Shown: one piece after another, positions 27,235 through 36,861 of the stretch | Layout: the number at the start of each line of letters is the position of its first letter | How positions within the stretch are numbered: position 1 is the first letter of the stretch | DNA from: Schlesneria sphaerica | GTDB taxonomy: Bacteria > Planctomycetota > Planctomycetia > Planctomycetales > Planctomycetaceae | Assembly (NCBI RefSeq): GCF_044336245.1 | Contig: NZ_CP172346.1 | Location: forward strand, 6,758,001 to 6,822,000 | DNA length: 64,000 nucleotides | Direction of reading: 5' to 3' | Notes under the pieces: generated by a model | What the model was told of the DNA's origin: nothing | The model's input: only the letters and a program-made list of their open reading frames with translations | Databases searched by the model: none | Position numbers and translations under genes: made by a program

Positions 27235-28890
27235 GTGCTGATTGGCTATGTCAGTGATGAACGATACGTAGCACTTGCCGACGTACTGCTGGAGTTTCAG
27301 TCGGGAGGGCAAACACGGGCGATTGTTCGATCGACTCCCCGAGGAGCGGTCGTAGCGAATCTAGAGCCAGGTGAATACGTCGTTACTCTCGTCAAAGAGG
27401 GTTACGGCTCAAAGCATTCTCGCATGACCGTTGATTCCCGCCGCCAACATCACTTTCGCCTGTTATCAGACGGGATCCTGGGTTATGTCTGGCCTCGATC
27501 AGTCCAGACGGGGGGGCGATCGGAGTTCCGCGTGCATGCTACCGAGCCTTACCGGCTGAGCCTGTGGCGGTACGGTTGGAAGCGAGAATTCGTCAAACTC
27601 CTCGGCTGGTTCGATGAACATGGCCCTCGCGCGGTCATGCAGATTCTGCCCGATGGGGATTTCACCCAGACCGGCGTCGGGTGGAACCGTGTTGGCTATG
27701 GAAATAACGCTCATCACACTCAGTTTGTGGTTGGACCGGAAAAGTCAGGGCTCTACTACCTGCACGCCAAAGGGGAACGCACGGGTGAGTTCTTCTCGTT
27801 TCCGTGGGTCGTCGCGCCAGCTAAACCGTCGGCCCCGATTGCCATTCTGGCATCGACCAATACCTGGCTTGCCTATAATAACTTTGGTGGCCGCAGCAAT
27901 TACATCAACGCTCATCAGCTCCCGGACGCGCCAGTCGTCAACGCGCGGCAGGACCTGATCCGTTACACGCATGCAGGCTCGTTCAACGTTTGGGGCTATC
28001 AGGACCACGAGTATCTTCCTCTTTCCTTCGAGCGGCCTGAAATCGGGAATGTTGTTCGCGAACACGAAGAAGTGACAGACCCGATCAAAGGACGCCTGAC
28101 TTGCGGGATGGCACCCGCAGAGTGGCGTCTGCTGGGATGGATGGAGCGGGAAGGATTCGAATACGACTGCTATTCAGAATGGCAACTCCACAATGGAGAT
28201 CTCGATCTGGACTCGTACAAAATCCTGATGATCAGCGTTCATCCGGAATACTGGTCAAAGCAGATGTACCAAAAGGTCAAGGACTGGGTCTGGAATCGGG
28301 GTGGAAAGCTCATTTATCTGGGCGGTAATGGCCTGAACTGTGAGGTCGAGTTTCTGGGAGAAGACCGGCTTCGGTTCAAGACCTATCTCGCCCCCAGTAC
28401 CGGGGGAGCTCTGGGAATGCCCGACCCTGCGAATCCGGAGATTTATCTGGATAGCAGGATGCATCGTACAGTAGAGTCAGAGGCGAACCTGCTCGGAGTT
28501 GTTTGCACCGATACAGGAATTATGACGGCAGCTCCTTATCGAGTGGTGCGGGACGACCATTGGGTTTTCGCCGGAACAGGACTGAAGAATGGAGATCTGT
28601 TCGGTGAGAAAAGTCTGCAGGAACGAATTCCTGGTGGTGCGTCCGGCCATGAGACCGACAAGAGGGGGCCACATTCCCCACCGGGGACGGTATTGCTGGC
28701 GAAGGGGATCAACTGCGACGACGGGGGTGCCGAAATCGTATGCTATGAAACACAGAGCGGAGGGGCGGTCTTCTCGGCCGGGTCGATCACTTATGTTCCT
28801 TGTCTGCTTGTCGACGATGCAATTTCACGGATTACGTCCAACGTGATTACGCGATTCCTGACCATGCCGGATTTCGTGTCAGGCCAATGA
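27235..28890 (+). CDS. N,N-dimethylformamidase large-subunit-like protein, copy 1
   Basis: The 551-residue protein starts at GTG with GAGGG six bases upstream. Residues about 1-75 look like a carboxypeptidase-regulatory or PEGA-type beta sandwich (E-P-G-E-Y-V-V-T-L). The rest matches the catalytic large subunit of N,N-dimethylformamidase: NNFGGRSNYIN, APAEWRLLGW, I-S-V-H-P-E-Y-W and YLGGNGLNCEVE. The H-P-E triad is a candidate for the His and Glu iron ligands reported for the Paracoccus enzyme; the Tyr ligand could not be assigned. No separate small-subunit gene is seen. A paralogue lies at 33712-35301. The substrate is inferred only as an amide; true dimethylformamide use is not implied. Confidence 0.85.
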   Translation: MLIGYVSDERYVALADVLLEFQSGGQTRAIVRSTPRGAVVANLEPGEYVVTLVKEGYGSKHSRMTVDSRRQHHFRLLSDGILGYVWPRSVQTGGRSEFRVHATEPYRLSLWRYGWKREFVKLLGWFDEHGPRAVMQILPDGDFTQTGVGWNRVGYGNNAHHTQFVVGPEKSGLYYLHAKGERTGEFFSFPWVVAPAKPSAPIAILASTNTWLAYNNFGGRSNYINAHQLPDAPVVNARQDLIRYTHAGSFNVWGYQDHEYLPLSFERPEIGNVVREHEEVTDPIKGRLTCGMAPAEWRLLGWMEREGFEYDCYSEWQLHNGDLDLDSYKILMISVHPEYWSKQMYQKVKDWVWNRGGKLIYLGGNGLNCEVEFLGEDRLRFKTYLAPSTGGALGMPDPANPEIYLDSRMHRTVESEANLLGVVCTDTGIMTAAPYRVVRDDHWVFAGTGLKNGDLFGEKSLQERIPGGASGHETDKRGPHSPPGTVLLAKGINCDDGGAEIVCYETQSGGAVFSAGSITYVPCLLVDDAISRITSNVITRFLTMPDFVSGQ

Positions 28891-28912
28891 GTTGGAGAGA
28901 GGAGTGATCCCG

Positions 28913-30274
28913 ATGCTGAATCAATGCTGTGGCCCACATCGCCGCAGGGAGTTCCTGCAAGTCGGTGCGTTAGCTCTCGGTGGCCTGTCATTGTCGGATG
29001 TTCTCGCGGCCCGCGCTGCGACAGGGCGGTCGTCTGAACAGACTTCGGTCATCATGCTGTATCTGCATGGCGGTCCGTCACAGCTTGAAACGTACGATCT
29101 CAAACCCGAGGCTCCCTCGACATATCGCAGTCTGTTCGGGTCCATCCCCACTAACGTCCCGGGCATTGACATCTGTGAGCACTTCCCTCTTCAGGCGAAG
29201 ATCGCGGACAAGTTTTCTCTCATTCGCTCGCTGCATCATGACATCGGAATTCATAGCGACGGCGGGATCATTGTTCTGACGGGGAAGCGACCCAGCCGAC
29301 TCGATCCGACATCGCAGTCGAAGAGCGAGCATCCGGATTTTGGATCGATCGCCAGTAAAGTTCGGGGAATGACTCATAATTCTCTGCCCCCCTACGTGAC
29401 GCTTCCGATGAAGCCATACATGACGCGCCCAACTTACCTGGGCGTTCATCATGGTCCCTTCGAGGTCGGCGATCCATCGATACCGAACTTTGCACCACCT
29501 CATTTGAAGCTCGCGGCGGGATTAGAAGGACAGGGATTGGAAGACCGCAAGAACCTGTTGCGGCATCTCGATCGTTTGCGGGGTAATCTGGATCAAAGCG
29601 GAAGTCTTGAGGGAACTGATCAGTTCCGAAATCTGGCTTTCCAAATGCTGACGGCGCCGGAAGTGGCCGACGCCTTCGACATCCAGCGGGAAGACCCAGT
29701 GCTGAGAGACAGATACGGCCGAAATCTGTGGGGACAAGGCTGCCTGCTCGCCCGTCGTCTGGCTGAAGCGGGCACTGCGGTCGTGAATCTCTATATCGAT
29801 ACGCCGCAAACGGGTCCTGACTACACGAACTGGGACGATCACAGCGGAAACGCTGGACGCCCAGGGCACTTCGCAGGGTATATGCGCACCCGGTTACCCT
29901 ATCTCGATCAGGCTCTGTCCGCTTTGATTGAGGATATCTTTCAGCGGGGTGTGGATCGCAAGATCATGGTCGTCGTTGTGGGTGAGTTTGGGCGAACACC
30001 GCGTATCGCAACAAACTCGCTCGGCACGGGACGGGATCACTGGCCGGACGCCTACAGCGCCCTTATTTCCGGGGGTGGGCTGCAGATGGGTAAGGTGGTC
30101 GGAGCGACCAACTCGAAGGCCGAGTTTCCCACAGAATGCCCGCTGACGCCATTCGATCTGATGGCCACCATCTACCGTCACCTGGGGATTGATCCGCAGG
30201 TCTCATTCCCGGACATGGCAGGACGTCCGATTCCCATCCTCGGGGAGGGACACCCGATTCGGGAGTTGATCTGA
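28913..30274 (+). CDS. DUF1501 protein with Tat signal
   Basis: From ATG at 28913 (GAGAGGAG upstream) this 453-residue DUF1501 protein carries a leader containing HRRREFLQVGALALGGLSLS, a Tat signal. It keeps S-V-I-M-L-Y-L-H-G-G-P-S-Q-L-E-T-Y-D, VVVVGEFGRTPRI and GRDHWPDAY. It is the third DUF1501 gene in the window, but unlike the others it has no adjacent DUF1549/DUF1553 gene and sits 22 bases after a dimethylformamidase-like gene. Role unknown; an exported component of the catabolic island is inferred. Confidence 0.9.
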   Translation: MLNQCCGPHRRREFLQVGALALGGLSLSDVLAARAATGRSSEQTSVIMLYLHGGPSQLETYDLKPEAPSTYRSLFGSIPTNVPGIDICEHFPLQAKIADKFSLIRSLHHDIGIHSDGGIIVLTGKRPSRLDPTSQSKSEHPDFGSIASKVRGMTHNSLPPYVTLPMKPYMTRPTYLGVHHGPFEVGDPSIPNFAPPHLKLAAGLEGQGLEDRKNLLRHLDRLRGNLDQSGSLEGTDQFRNLAFQMLTAPEVADAFDIQREDPVLRDRYGRNLWGQGCLLARRLAEAGTAVVNLYIDTPQTGPDYTNWDDHSGNAGRPGHFAGYMRTRLPYLDQALSALIEDIFQRGVDRKIMVVVVGEFGRTPRIATNSLGTGRDHWPDAYSALISGGGLQMGKVVGATNSKAEFPTECPLTPFDLMATIYRHLGIDPQVSFPDMAGRPIPILGEGHPIRELI

Positions 30275-30443
30275 ATCGAGAAAAGAACAATTCTGCGGTA
30301 GATGCAAATGTGGTGACCGAGTGCGCTTTCTCGCAAAGGGCTTCTTCGTCCGTGAAGGACAGACATGTGACTCTCTGATTGCTGTCGACGGCGGCTGGTG
30401 GCGATGGTTTGTGAAATATGGATAGCTCATCCAGGGAAAAGCG

Positions 30444-31211
30444 ATGACTGAATGCAGACTGCTTGAGGAACTCACTCGAACGGAATCCCGGACGGCCGCC
30501 GAGAAGACGCTCGTGGTCTGGCCCGTCGGGGCAATCGAGCAGCACGGACCCCATCTTCCCGTTGGTACAGATACGTTCACCATCGAATTTCTGACCCGCC
30601 AAGCGGCCGAGAAAGCCTCTTCCGAGATCTCTGTCCATATCGCCCCGACACTTCCGTTTGGGTCGTCTCACCATCACCTTCCTTTCGGCGGGACAATGTC
30701 GCTGACCACCCAGACATATTACCGGATAGTCTATGAATTAGCCGAATCACTGATCGTCTGCGGGTACCGGAAGATTTTCGTCCTGAATGGTCATGGTGGC
30801 AATCACGAACTTGTGCAACTGGTGGCGCGGGATCTGGCTCTCAATTATCCCGTGAGCATCGCCGCGGCCTCGTACTGGACGATCGCGTGGGACGCGCTGG
30901 TCGAGTTGAACGCACATAATGACTGTCGCTTACCGGGGCACGCGGGCAAATTCGAGACGTCCGTCATGATGGCGTTACGGCCCGATCTGATTCACGAACC
31001 ACGTCCGCATCGAGACCACACGGGCTCAACGGATCCCCGAGGCTCCGTCCGTCCTTATCGTGCAGAACACCATGGAAGCTGGCAGGCGATCGACGGTTTC
31101 ACCGATAGCCCTGATCGGGGAACGTCAGAATTGGGTCGGCGCTGGTTGGATGCTACGGTCGACGCCCTTGCAAAAGCGATGGTTGAGTTTGATAGCCAGG
31201 CAACAGTGTGA
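30444..31211 (+). CDS. Creatininase-family amidohydrolase
   Basis: The 255-residue product matches PF02633, which includes creatinine amidohydrolase and FAPy or lactam hydrolases. The metal and active-site stretches are present: GAIEQHGPHLPVGTD (Glu, His, Asp), V-L-N-G-H-G-G-N-H-E, and G-H-A-G-K-F-E-T-S (usually H-A-G-E-x-E-T, here Lys replaces the first Glu of that motif while the final Glu remains). It is cytoplasmic, with no leader. It sits just before the enolase-superfamily gene, 10 bases apart. In an island rich in amide hydrolases, opening of a cyclic amide is plausible; the substrate is unknown. Confidence 0.88.
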   Translation: MTECRLLEELTRTESRTAAEKTLVVWPVGAIEQHGPHLPVGTDTFTIEFLTRQAAEKASSEISVHIAPTLPFGSSHHHLPFGGTMSLTTQTYYRIVYELAESLIVCGYRKIFVLNGHGGNHELVQLVARDLALNYPVSIAAASYWTIAWDALVELNAHNDCRLPGHAGKFETSVMMALRPDLIHEPRPHRDHTGSTDPRGSVRPYRAEHHGSWQAIDGFTDSPDRGTSELGRRWLDATVDALAKAMVEFDSQATV

Positions 31212-31221
31212 AAGGTCCGAA

Positions 31222-32361
31222 TTGAAGATCGCCAACATCAGAACGCAGCCTGTGCGGATCGGCGTTGACCGTCGAGTTGGGCAGGTACAGAACACAAAGG
31301 GATTTCGATTTACCTCTCATATCCTGATGTTGTTTGTGGAGACTGACACCGGACTTATGGGAATCGGTGAAGCCACGGGATCACCCGACTGGAGCGGCGA
31401 AACGTGCCTGGGGGCGAAAGCCCTGCTGGAACAGCATCTCATCCCCAAGTTGATTGGTGAAGATCCACGACGAATTCGCCACTGCATGGACAGGCTATCC
31501 AAAACATTCGCCAATCCCTTCGCCAAGGCAGGGATCGAAATGGCACTATTTGATCTCCTTGGAAAGTCGCTGAATACGCCCGTCTACCAACTCCTGGGTG
31601 GGGCCGTTCGCAGTGCTGATCTACCACTGCGCTTCCCCATTATGCCGGTGGGACCGGAAGAGTCCGCTCTTGTCGGCAAGCGAATGGTTTCAGAAGGGTT
31701 CGGGACATTAAAGCTCAAAGTGGGCCACGATCCACTGGAGTATGACCTCGAACGGGTGCGTCAGGTGCGGGAGGCGGTTGGTCCAAAGATTCGACTGACA
31801 GTCGATGCGAATGGAGGCTGGAGCGTGAACGAGGCGATTCGCGCGGCGCCTCTGCTGGAAGAATATGGAGTGGTCTTTATCGAGCAACCCGTCCATCGGC
31901 TCGATCTTGATGGACTGGCTCGCGTTCGCCAGCACGTTCGTCTCCCTGTTATGGCTGATGAGTCCGTTTTCACGATTCAGGATGCCATCGCCTGTATTCA
32001 GAAGGGGGCGGCTGACATTATCAGCGTTTACCCGGGAAAGAACGGCGGACTACTCAATACATTGGCGATCGCCGCATTAGCGGAAGCGGCTGGAGTACAC
32101 TGTGCGATCGGCAGTAATCTGGAATGGGATGTCGGTTCGGCGGCGATGATTCATGCGTGTATGGCGATTCCGAATATCTGTGTCGAACGCTACGCGGCAG
32201 ACATCATCGGTCCTGTCTTCCACATAGAACATGCTTGTGAAACGTCCCAGTTGGGCGAACCGGGTTTCGCACGCGCTTCGGCAGACCCCGGCCTCGGCGT
32301 GACGTTGAATTCTGAGCGATTGTCGCAGGTTTCGAAGGATCAATATGAGAGCCAGCGATGA
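31222..32361 (+). CDS. Enolase-superfamily enzyme (mandelate racemase/muconate lactonizing group), copy 1
   Basis: A longer open frame begins at 31060 inside the previous gene, but the family start aligns with TTG at 31222 (AAAGG six bases upstream; the paralogue also begins M-K-I). From there the product has 379 residues. The capping domain (M-G-I-G-E-A-T-G-S-P) precedes the barrel, with K-L-K-V-G (acid/base Lys), V-D-A-N-G-G-W (metal Asp), E-Q-P-V (Glu), A-D-E-S-V (Asp/Glu) and VYPGKNGG (second Lys). The KxK plus later Lys pattern fits the muconate-lactonizing/dipeptide-epimerase subgroup rather than mandelate racemase. The exact reaction is unknown. Confidence 0.87.
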   Translation: MKIANIRTQPVRIGVDRRVGQVQNTKGFRFTSHILMLFVETDTGLMGIGEATGSPDWSGETCLGAKALLEQHLIPKLIGEDPRRIRHCMDRLSKTFANPFAKAGIEMALFDLLGKSLNTPVYQLLGGAVRSADLPLRFPIMPVGPEESALVGKRMVSEGFGTLKLKVGHDPLEYDLERVRQVREAVGPKIRLTVDANGGWSVNEAIRAAPLLEEYGVVFIEQPVHRLDLDGLARVRQHVRLPVMADESVFTIQDAIACIQKGAADIISVYPGKNGGLLNTLAIAALAEAAGVHCAIGSNLEWDVGSAAMIHACMAIPNICVERYAADIIGPVFHIEHACETSQLGEPGFARASADPGLGVTLNSERLSQVSKDQYESQR

Positions 32362-32484
32362 AGCACTCTCTCACCGTGCCGTCGACATAAGTCTTTCCGA
32401 CACCTGCCGAGAGTCGCGTCCGCTTCACCGTCCGTCTCCAGGTGACGATGGTGAGGCGGCGGGAATAAAAATAATTTGTCGGAA

Positions 32485-33525
32485 TCAGATCGGCATGACC
32501 CGGATCGGCATGCCTTCCAGCTCATTCCCCACAGTCACCGTATTGACGAGCGGTTCAGAGAATCCGGGCGCTGAGATCTCGATGCGGTCACCCGCTTCAT
32601 ACTTCCACGTACGGGTACCGAAACTCAGTTTACTGGTTCCGAAAAAGTGAAGATGAATGTCGCCAGGATGCCGGTGCTGCGCGTACTTAAAGTGATGATC
32701 CTCGATGTTCTGGAGTGAATGGCACATGTGCTCTTCACCAGACAGCAATTCTCCGCTGTCGTAGATTTGCAGACCCTCTCGAGTTACCGAGCAGCGCAGT
32801 CGGATGTCAGAAAAGTCTTCAGTGACCTGAATGGACGGGCCGATGGCGCAAACGCGGAGTTTGGAAGGAGCGAGATACAGGTAGTTGATCTTTTCCGTGG
32901 CGTGATCCGACCATTCATTGCCGAGAGCGAATCCGATTCGACGTGGCTGCCCTGCAGGGTCCATGATGTAACAGCCGACGATCTCGGGCTCTTCTCCCCC
33001 ATCCAGTGCATAAGCCGGAAGATCGAGTTCTGCCAGGGGGCCAAGCAAATTGTACCCGTTCCCCTTGTAGAACCACTCAGGTGCAACCCCTCGTTGATCC
33101 CCTTGCGGGCGACCTCCCTGCAGTCCCATGGCGAACATTCGGGCTGAGTCGGTCTGAGGTTCGGTTGTGGCCGCACCACCATGCATCTGGTCTCGTGACT
33201 GAACACTTCCCAAGTGAGATAGCCCTGTTCCACTGATCAGCAGGCGAGCTGGTTCGGGGTGGTCAATCGGCGCAATCAGGTACGGATCAGGACCACCGGG
33301 AATCGCTTTCAGTAGATTTGCATAGGCATAAGTGTCGGGCTGATTTCCCGTCGTGAGTTTTTGCACAACGTCGCCCAGACGGAGATTCTGGGTTATCGCC
33401 CGTTGGATCAGGTCATACACAGTCCGACAGTCGGCAGCGACGGACGTCAGGTCGATGACACCCCCATCACGAATGTACCCGACGCGTCGACCGTTACTGG
33501 GGAGAACGAACTGGACAAGCTGCAT
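32485..33525 (-). CDS. FAH-fold AraD1/GguC-like family protein
   Basis: From ATG at 33525 the product has 346 residues. The N-terminal part (M-Q-L-V-Q-F-x-x-P, DLTSVA) and the fumarylacetoacetate-hydrolase-like C-terminal half (G-F-A-L-G-N-E-W-S-D-H, A-I-G-P-S-I, G-D-I-H-L-H-F-F-G-T) fit the AraD1/GguC group, which is linked to sugar-acid (such as arabinonate) catabolism in other bacteria. The codons upstream to 33633 in this frame are not family-like. It lies on the minus strand within the island and ends convergently with the enolase-superfamily gene. Likely role: hydration, dehydration or cleavage of a 2-keto acid intermediate. Confidence 0.8.
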   Translation of the reverse strand: MQLVQFVLPSNGRRVGYIRDGGVIDLTSVAADCRTVYDLIQRAITQNLRLGDVVQKLTTGNQPDTYAYANLLKAIPGGPDPYLIAPIDHPEPARLLISGTGLSHLGSVQSRDQMHGGAATTEPQTDSARMFAMGLQGGRPQGDQRGVAPEWFYKGNGYNLLGPLAELDLPAYALDGGEEPEIVGCYIMDPAGQPRRIGFALGNEWSDHATEKINYLYLAPSKLRVCAIGPSIQVTEDFSDIRLRCSVTREGLQIYDSGELLSGEEHMCHSLQNIEDHHFKYAQHRHPGDIHLHFFGTSKLSFGTRTWKYEAGDRIEISAPGFSEPLVNTVTVGNELEGMPIRVMPI

Positions 33526-33711
33526 GTTGATCTCATGAAACAATGAACAAGAGCGGCCTCGACTTGGGCCTGCTGTCAGTCTGGTCGGAAGTGCGTTAGT
33601 GAGACATGGATGCCGTGCATACCCTTCAGTCACCCCACGTTAACGGAGCTATTCATCAGATTCTGAGCGTCTTGGGCAGCTATTGATTCCGGGGATTCGG
33701 TGTAGCTGCTT

Positions 33712-35301
33712 TCATTCTTCAATGAATCGCCGGATGACATTTTCCGTAATCTGCGCGACATGTTCATCGACGGGAAGGCTGCTGACCCACGAAATTGACC
33801 CTACCGAGAAGACACTTCCACCCTTGGAAGTCTCGAAATGGACCATTTCGGCCCCTCCGTCATCGGGGTTAAGTCCTTTGGCCAGCAACCTGGAATCGGG
33901 CGGAGAACTCGCCGAAATCTTATCTGTCTCGTGCCCGGAGGCTCCGCCGGGGCAGCGCATATGCAGTGACCTGGTGCCGAACAAGTCACCATTATTCAAA
34001 CCGGTGTCATCAAACGCCCAGTGATTATTATCGACGACCTCGTAGGGGGCTCCCGTCATGATCCCGGTGGGCGTGAAGACAACTCCGAGAAGACTTGCCT
34101 CGGATTCATGTCGAAGAGCGAGCCGGCTTTCACCGCCCACACCGTCAACATCGAGTCCTGTAATCTCGCCATTATGTACGACCATGGCTGACCCCTGTAG
34201 AGTCACTTCGCAGTTCAGTCCGTTGCCGCCGAGATAGATTAAACGTCCACCTTCTTCGAAGACCCATTTCTTGACACGGTCATACATCTTTCGTGTCCAG
34301 TACTCTGGATGAACGGCTGTGATGAGTGCTCGATAAGCCTGCAGATCGAGGGTTTCGTCATCGAGCTGAGTTTCGCCGTAAAAGTCATAGGCCAGCCCTT
34401 GCCGTTCCAGCCAGCCCAGCAATCGCCATTCGGCTGGGGCAAGGTGGCACGCCTGCCGGCCATGAATGGGGTCGGTGATCTGAGTATCGAAGTCGATGTG
34501 GTTGAACGGTTCGGGCCGGTCAAACGACAGCGGCGCATAGGATGGCCAGTTCCATGTGAGGAACCGCGGATCGCAGTAACGAACCAGATCGTAACGCGAA
34601 TTGACCGTCGGTGTGGGGGGGAGCTTATCGGCACTAATATAATTGCTGCGGCCACCGAAACTGTTATAGGAGTTCCAGGTAATATTGCTTCCAAGGACAG
34701 CCAGGGGGGCGACTGGAGTACGAGGCGCCACAATCCAGGGAAACGAGAACTTTAGTCCGGAAGCTGTCTGCGCACGAAAATAGTAGAGCCCGGATAATTC
34801 CGGCGCCTCGACATACTGTTTGTGAGCTTCATTTGTATAGCCTACACTGTTCCATTTGACTCCTGTCTGTGTGTAGTCACCATCCGGCGTGACCTGCATT
34901 GTGGCACGGGGCCCATGTTCATCGTGCCAGCCGAGACTCTTGACGAGTTCAGGCTTCCAGCCGTATCGCCAGAGTTCGAGCTGATAGGGTTCGACGGAGT
35001 GGACTCGAAACTCGCTGGATTCGCCGCTTCTCACCCACTTTGGCCATGCATACCCGCTCAATCCATCGCTCAGCAGGCGGAACTGGTGCGGGACTGCAAG
35101 TGGAACGCTCACCTGGCTGCGCTTCGCACCGTATCCTGGCTTCTGCAGTGTGACCGTATACTTGCCCGCCGGAATAGCCAGATGCACCGAACCGGTGGCT
35201 CTGGAACGGGTTTCCCAAGACGAACCCTCTTCGTTGACGAATTCTAACACAACGTCAGCGAGCGCTACATAGCGTTCGTCACTCACGTAGCCAATCAGCA
35301 T
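33712..35301 (-). CDS. N,N-dimethylformamidase large-subunit-like protein, copy 2
   Basis: This 529-residue paralogue of the 27235 gene begins with the same M-L-I-G-Y-V-S-D-E-R-Y-V-A-L-A-D-V. It keeps the N-terminal regulatory-like sandwich (P-A-G-K-Y-T-V-T-L), S-F-G-G-R-S-N-Y-I, APAEWRLLGW, A-V-H-P-E-Y-W and YLGGNGLNCEV, so the same candidate iron ligands are present. It diverges from the MFS gene, with a shared promoter region at 35302-35511. Two diverged copies in one island suggest different substrates or conditions rather than a recent duplication. Confidence 0.85.
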   Translation of the reverse strand: MLIGYVSDERYVALADVVLEFVNEEGSSWETRSRATGSVHLAIPAGKYTVTLQKPGYGAKRSQVSVPLAVPHQFRLLSDGLSGYAWPKWVRSGESSEFRVHSVEPYQLELWRYGWKPELVKSLGWHDEHGPRATMQVTPDGDYTQTGVKWNSVGYTNEAHKQYVEAPELSGLYYFRAQTASGLKFSFPWIVAPRTPVAPLAVLGSNITWNSYNSFGGRSNYISADKLPPTPTVNSRYDLVRYCDPRFLTWNWPSYAPLSFDRPEPFNHIDFDTQITDPIHGRQACHLAPAEWRLLGWLERQGLAYDFYGETQLDDETLDLQAYRALITAVHPEYWTRKMYDRVKKWVFEEGGRLIYLGGNGLNCEVTLQGSAMVVHNGEITGLDVDGVGGESRLALRHESEASLLGVVFTPTGIMTGAPYEVVDNNHWAFDDTGLNNGDLFGTRSLHMRCPGGASGHETDKISASSPPDSRLLAKGLNPDDGGAEMVHFETSKGGSVFSVGSISWVSSLPVDEHVAQITENVIRRFIEE

Positions 35302-35511
35302 GTTTCGGGCTCACAAAATCTGCATGGAGGAGTAGTGAACGAGGTTACGGCGATCCGAAGTTGCGCGTTCCGCAGGTCAGAATCGCAGTTGTGTTCCTTG
35401 ATGCATGGAGTGCTTAAGGTAACAATAACGATCTTGTTTATGCCAGCGACGAATCATCTCTTTTTCCAAGCGGCTTCCCATCTGCTCGGCCACTCTTTCA
35501 AGGTTCAGCTC

Positions 35512-36861
35512 ATGTCGGATGTTGTCACGGAAACAACGGTTCCCGAAGTTATGGACTCGGCCCCTGCGACAGGTACGAGATTTGTCGTTTTAGCCGTGCT
35601 GTGTCTGTTGTCAGGTGTGCTGTATCTCGATCGCATCTGCATTTCGCAGGCACTCCCCTCAATTCAGCAGGACCTGAAGCTTTCGAACACGGAAACGAGC
35701 TTTATCCTGATGGCCTTCACTTTGGCCTATGGGCTGTTCGAGGTTCCGACCGGACGATGGGGCGACGTACTGGGGGGGCGTCGTGTGTTGACCCGGATCT
35801 CGTTGTGGTGGTCTGCGTTCACGGCGCTCACGGGGGCCTGCACTCACCTGTGGATGATGGTGGTTGTACGGTTCTTATTTGGGGCCGGAGAAGCGGGAGC
35901 CTTTCCCAACGTCGCCCGGGTCATGTCGCGCTGGTTTCCCGACGAGGAACGGGGGCGGGCACAAGGATTTCTGTTAGCGGCATCGCAAATTGGTGGAGCG
36001 TTAGCTCCTTTTCTAGCAGCAATTCTCATCAGTCAGTTTGGTTGGAGATGGACGTTCGTCCTGTTCGGGGCAGTCGGGGTCGTCTGGGCGGTGGGCTTCT
36101 GGTTATGGTTTCGTGATGATCCGGCAAAGCATTGGGGAGTAAACGCAGCAGAAGTCGAACTGATTGGCAGAAGAGCGACCTCTCAAAATGTACATACTGC
36201 AATCCCCTGGGAACTCGTCGCAAAAAATCCAAGCATCTGGTTCTTAAGTCTGATAATGGTTTTCGGAACGTTTAACAGTTACATCTATTTTTCGTGGTTC
36301 CCGACCTATCTGGTCAAAGGTCGGGGCGTCGATCAAATTCAGGCTGGCTGGATGGCTTCGACGGTCCTTGCTTCTTCGGCGGTGGGAACATTCTTCGGCG
36401 GTATCATTCTCGATCGTTTCCTGGGATCCGGTCGCCAGGACCGTCAGCGAGTCTTTGCGCGGACTGCATTTTTCGCGGCCGCCATCTTTCTGAGCGTCGC
36501 TTTAATGAGTCGCGAGCCCTGGCTCGCTACGATCTGTTGTTCACTTTCCTGTTTTCTGACCCAGTCGACTCAACCTCTCTGGTGGTCCTGTGCAATCGGC
36601 ATCAGCGGTAGACATGTGGGAGCACTGTTTGGACTAATGAATTCTGCAGGAGTTTTTGGAGGACTGAGTTCTCAGTACCTGGTGGGTAGTATCGCGGACT
36701 GGCTGGGAAAGCACGGCTATACGGGGCGCGTCCAATGGGACCCCATCTTTTATATTGATATTGGTGTGCTGATCGTAGCGGGGTTGCTCTGGGCAAATTT
36801 CAGGTTCGTCCCCGTAGAACCCCCAGAAGAAATCGGAGAACTCGCCAATGCCACTCATTGA
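35512..36861 (+). CDS. MFS transporter (anion:cation symporter / hexuronate-type)
   Basis: From ATG at 35512 (AAGG upstream) the product has 449 residues and about twelve membrane helices. The family loop motif between helices 2 and 3 reads GRWGDVLGGRRV. The first helix, L-S-G-V-L-Y-L-D-R-I-C-I-S, and R-F-L-F-G-A-G-E-A-G-A-F-P-N resemble the ACS group that imports hexuronates, galactonate and related organic anions. It likely brings the island's substrate across the inner membrane. Its last 14 bases overlap the next gene (amidohydrolase), indicating co-expression. The frame extends upstream to 35335, but those residues do not fit the family. Confidence 0.88.
   Translation: MSDVVTETTVPEVMDSAPATGTRFVVLAVLCLLSGVLYLDRICISQALPSIQQDLKLSNTETSFILMAFTLAYGLFEVPTGRWGDVLGGRRVLTRISLWWSAFTALTGACTHLWMMVVVRFLFGAGEAGAFPNVARVMSRWFPDEERGRAQGFLLAASQIGGALAPFLAAILISQFGWRWTFVLFGAVGVVWAVGFWLWFRDDPAKHWGVNAAEVELIGRRATSQNVHTAIPWELVAKNPSIWFLSLIMVFGTFNSYIYFSWFPTYLVKGRGVDQIQAGWMASTVLASSAVGTFFGGIILDRFLGSGRQDRQRVFARTAFFAAAIFLSVALMSREPWLATICCSLSCFLTQSTQPLWWSCAIGISGRHVGALFGLMNSAGVFGGLSSQYLVGSIADWLGKHGYTGRVQWDPIFYIDIGVLIVAGLLWANFRFVPVEPPEEIGELANATH

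Noticed and set aside
31060..31221. Longer N-terminus of the first enolase-superfamily gene
   Set aside because: It overlaps the creatininase-family gene by 152 bases, and the added residues do not match the family; the TTG at 31222 with AAAGG and the paralogue start fit better.
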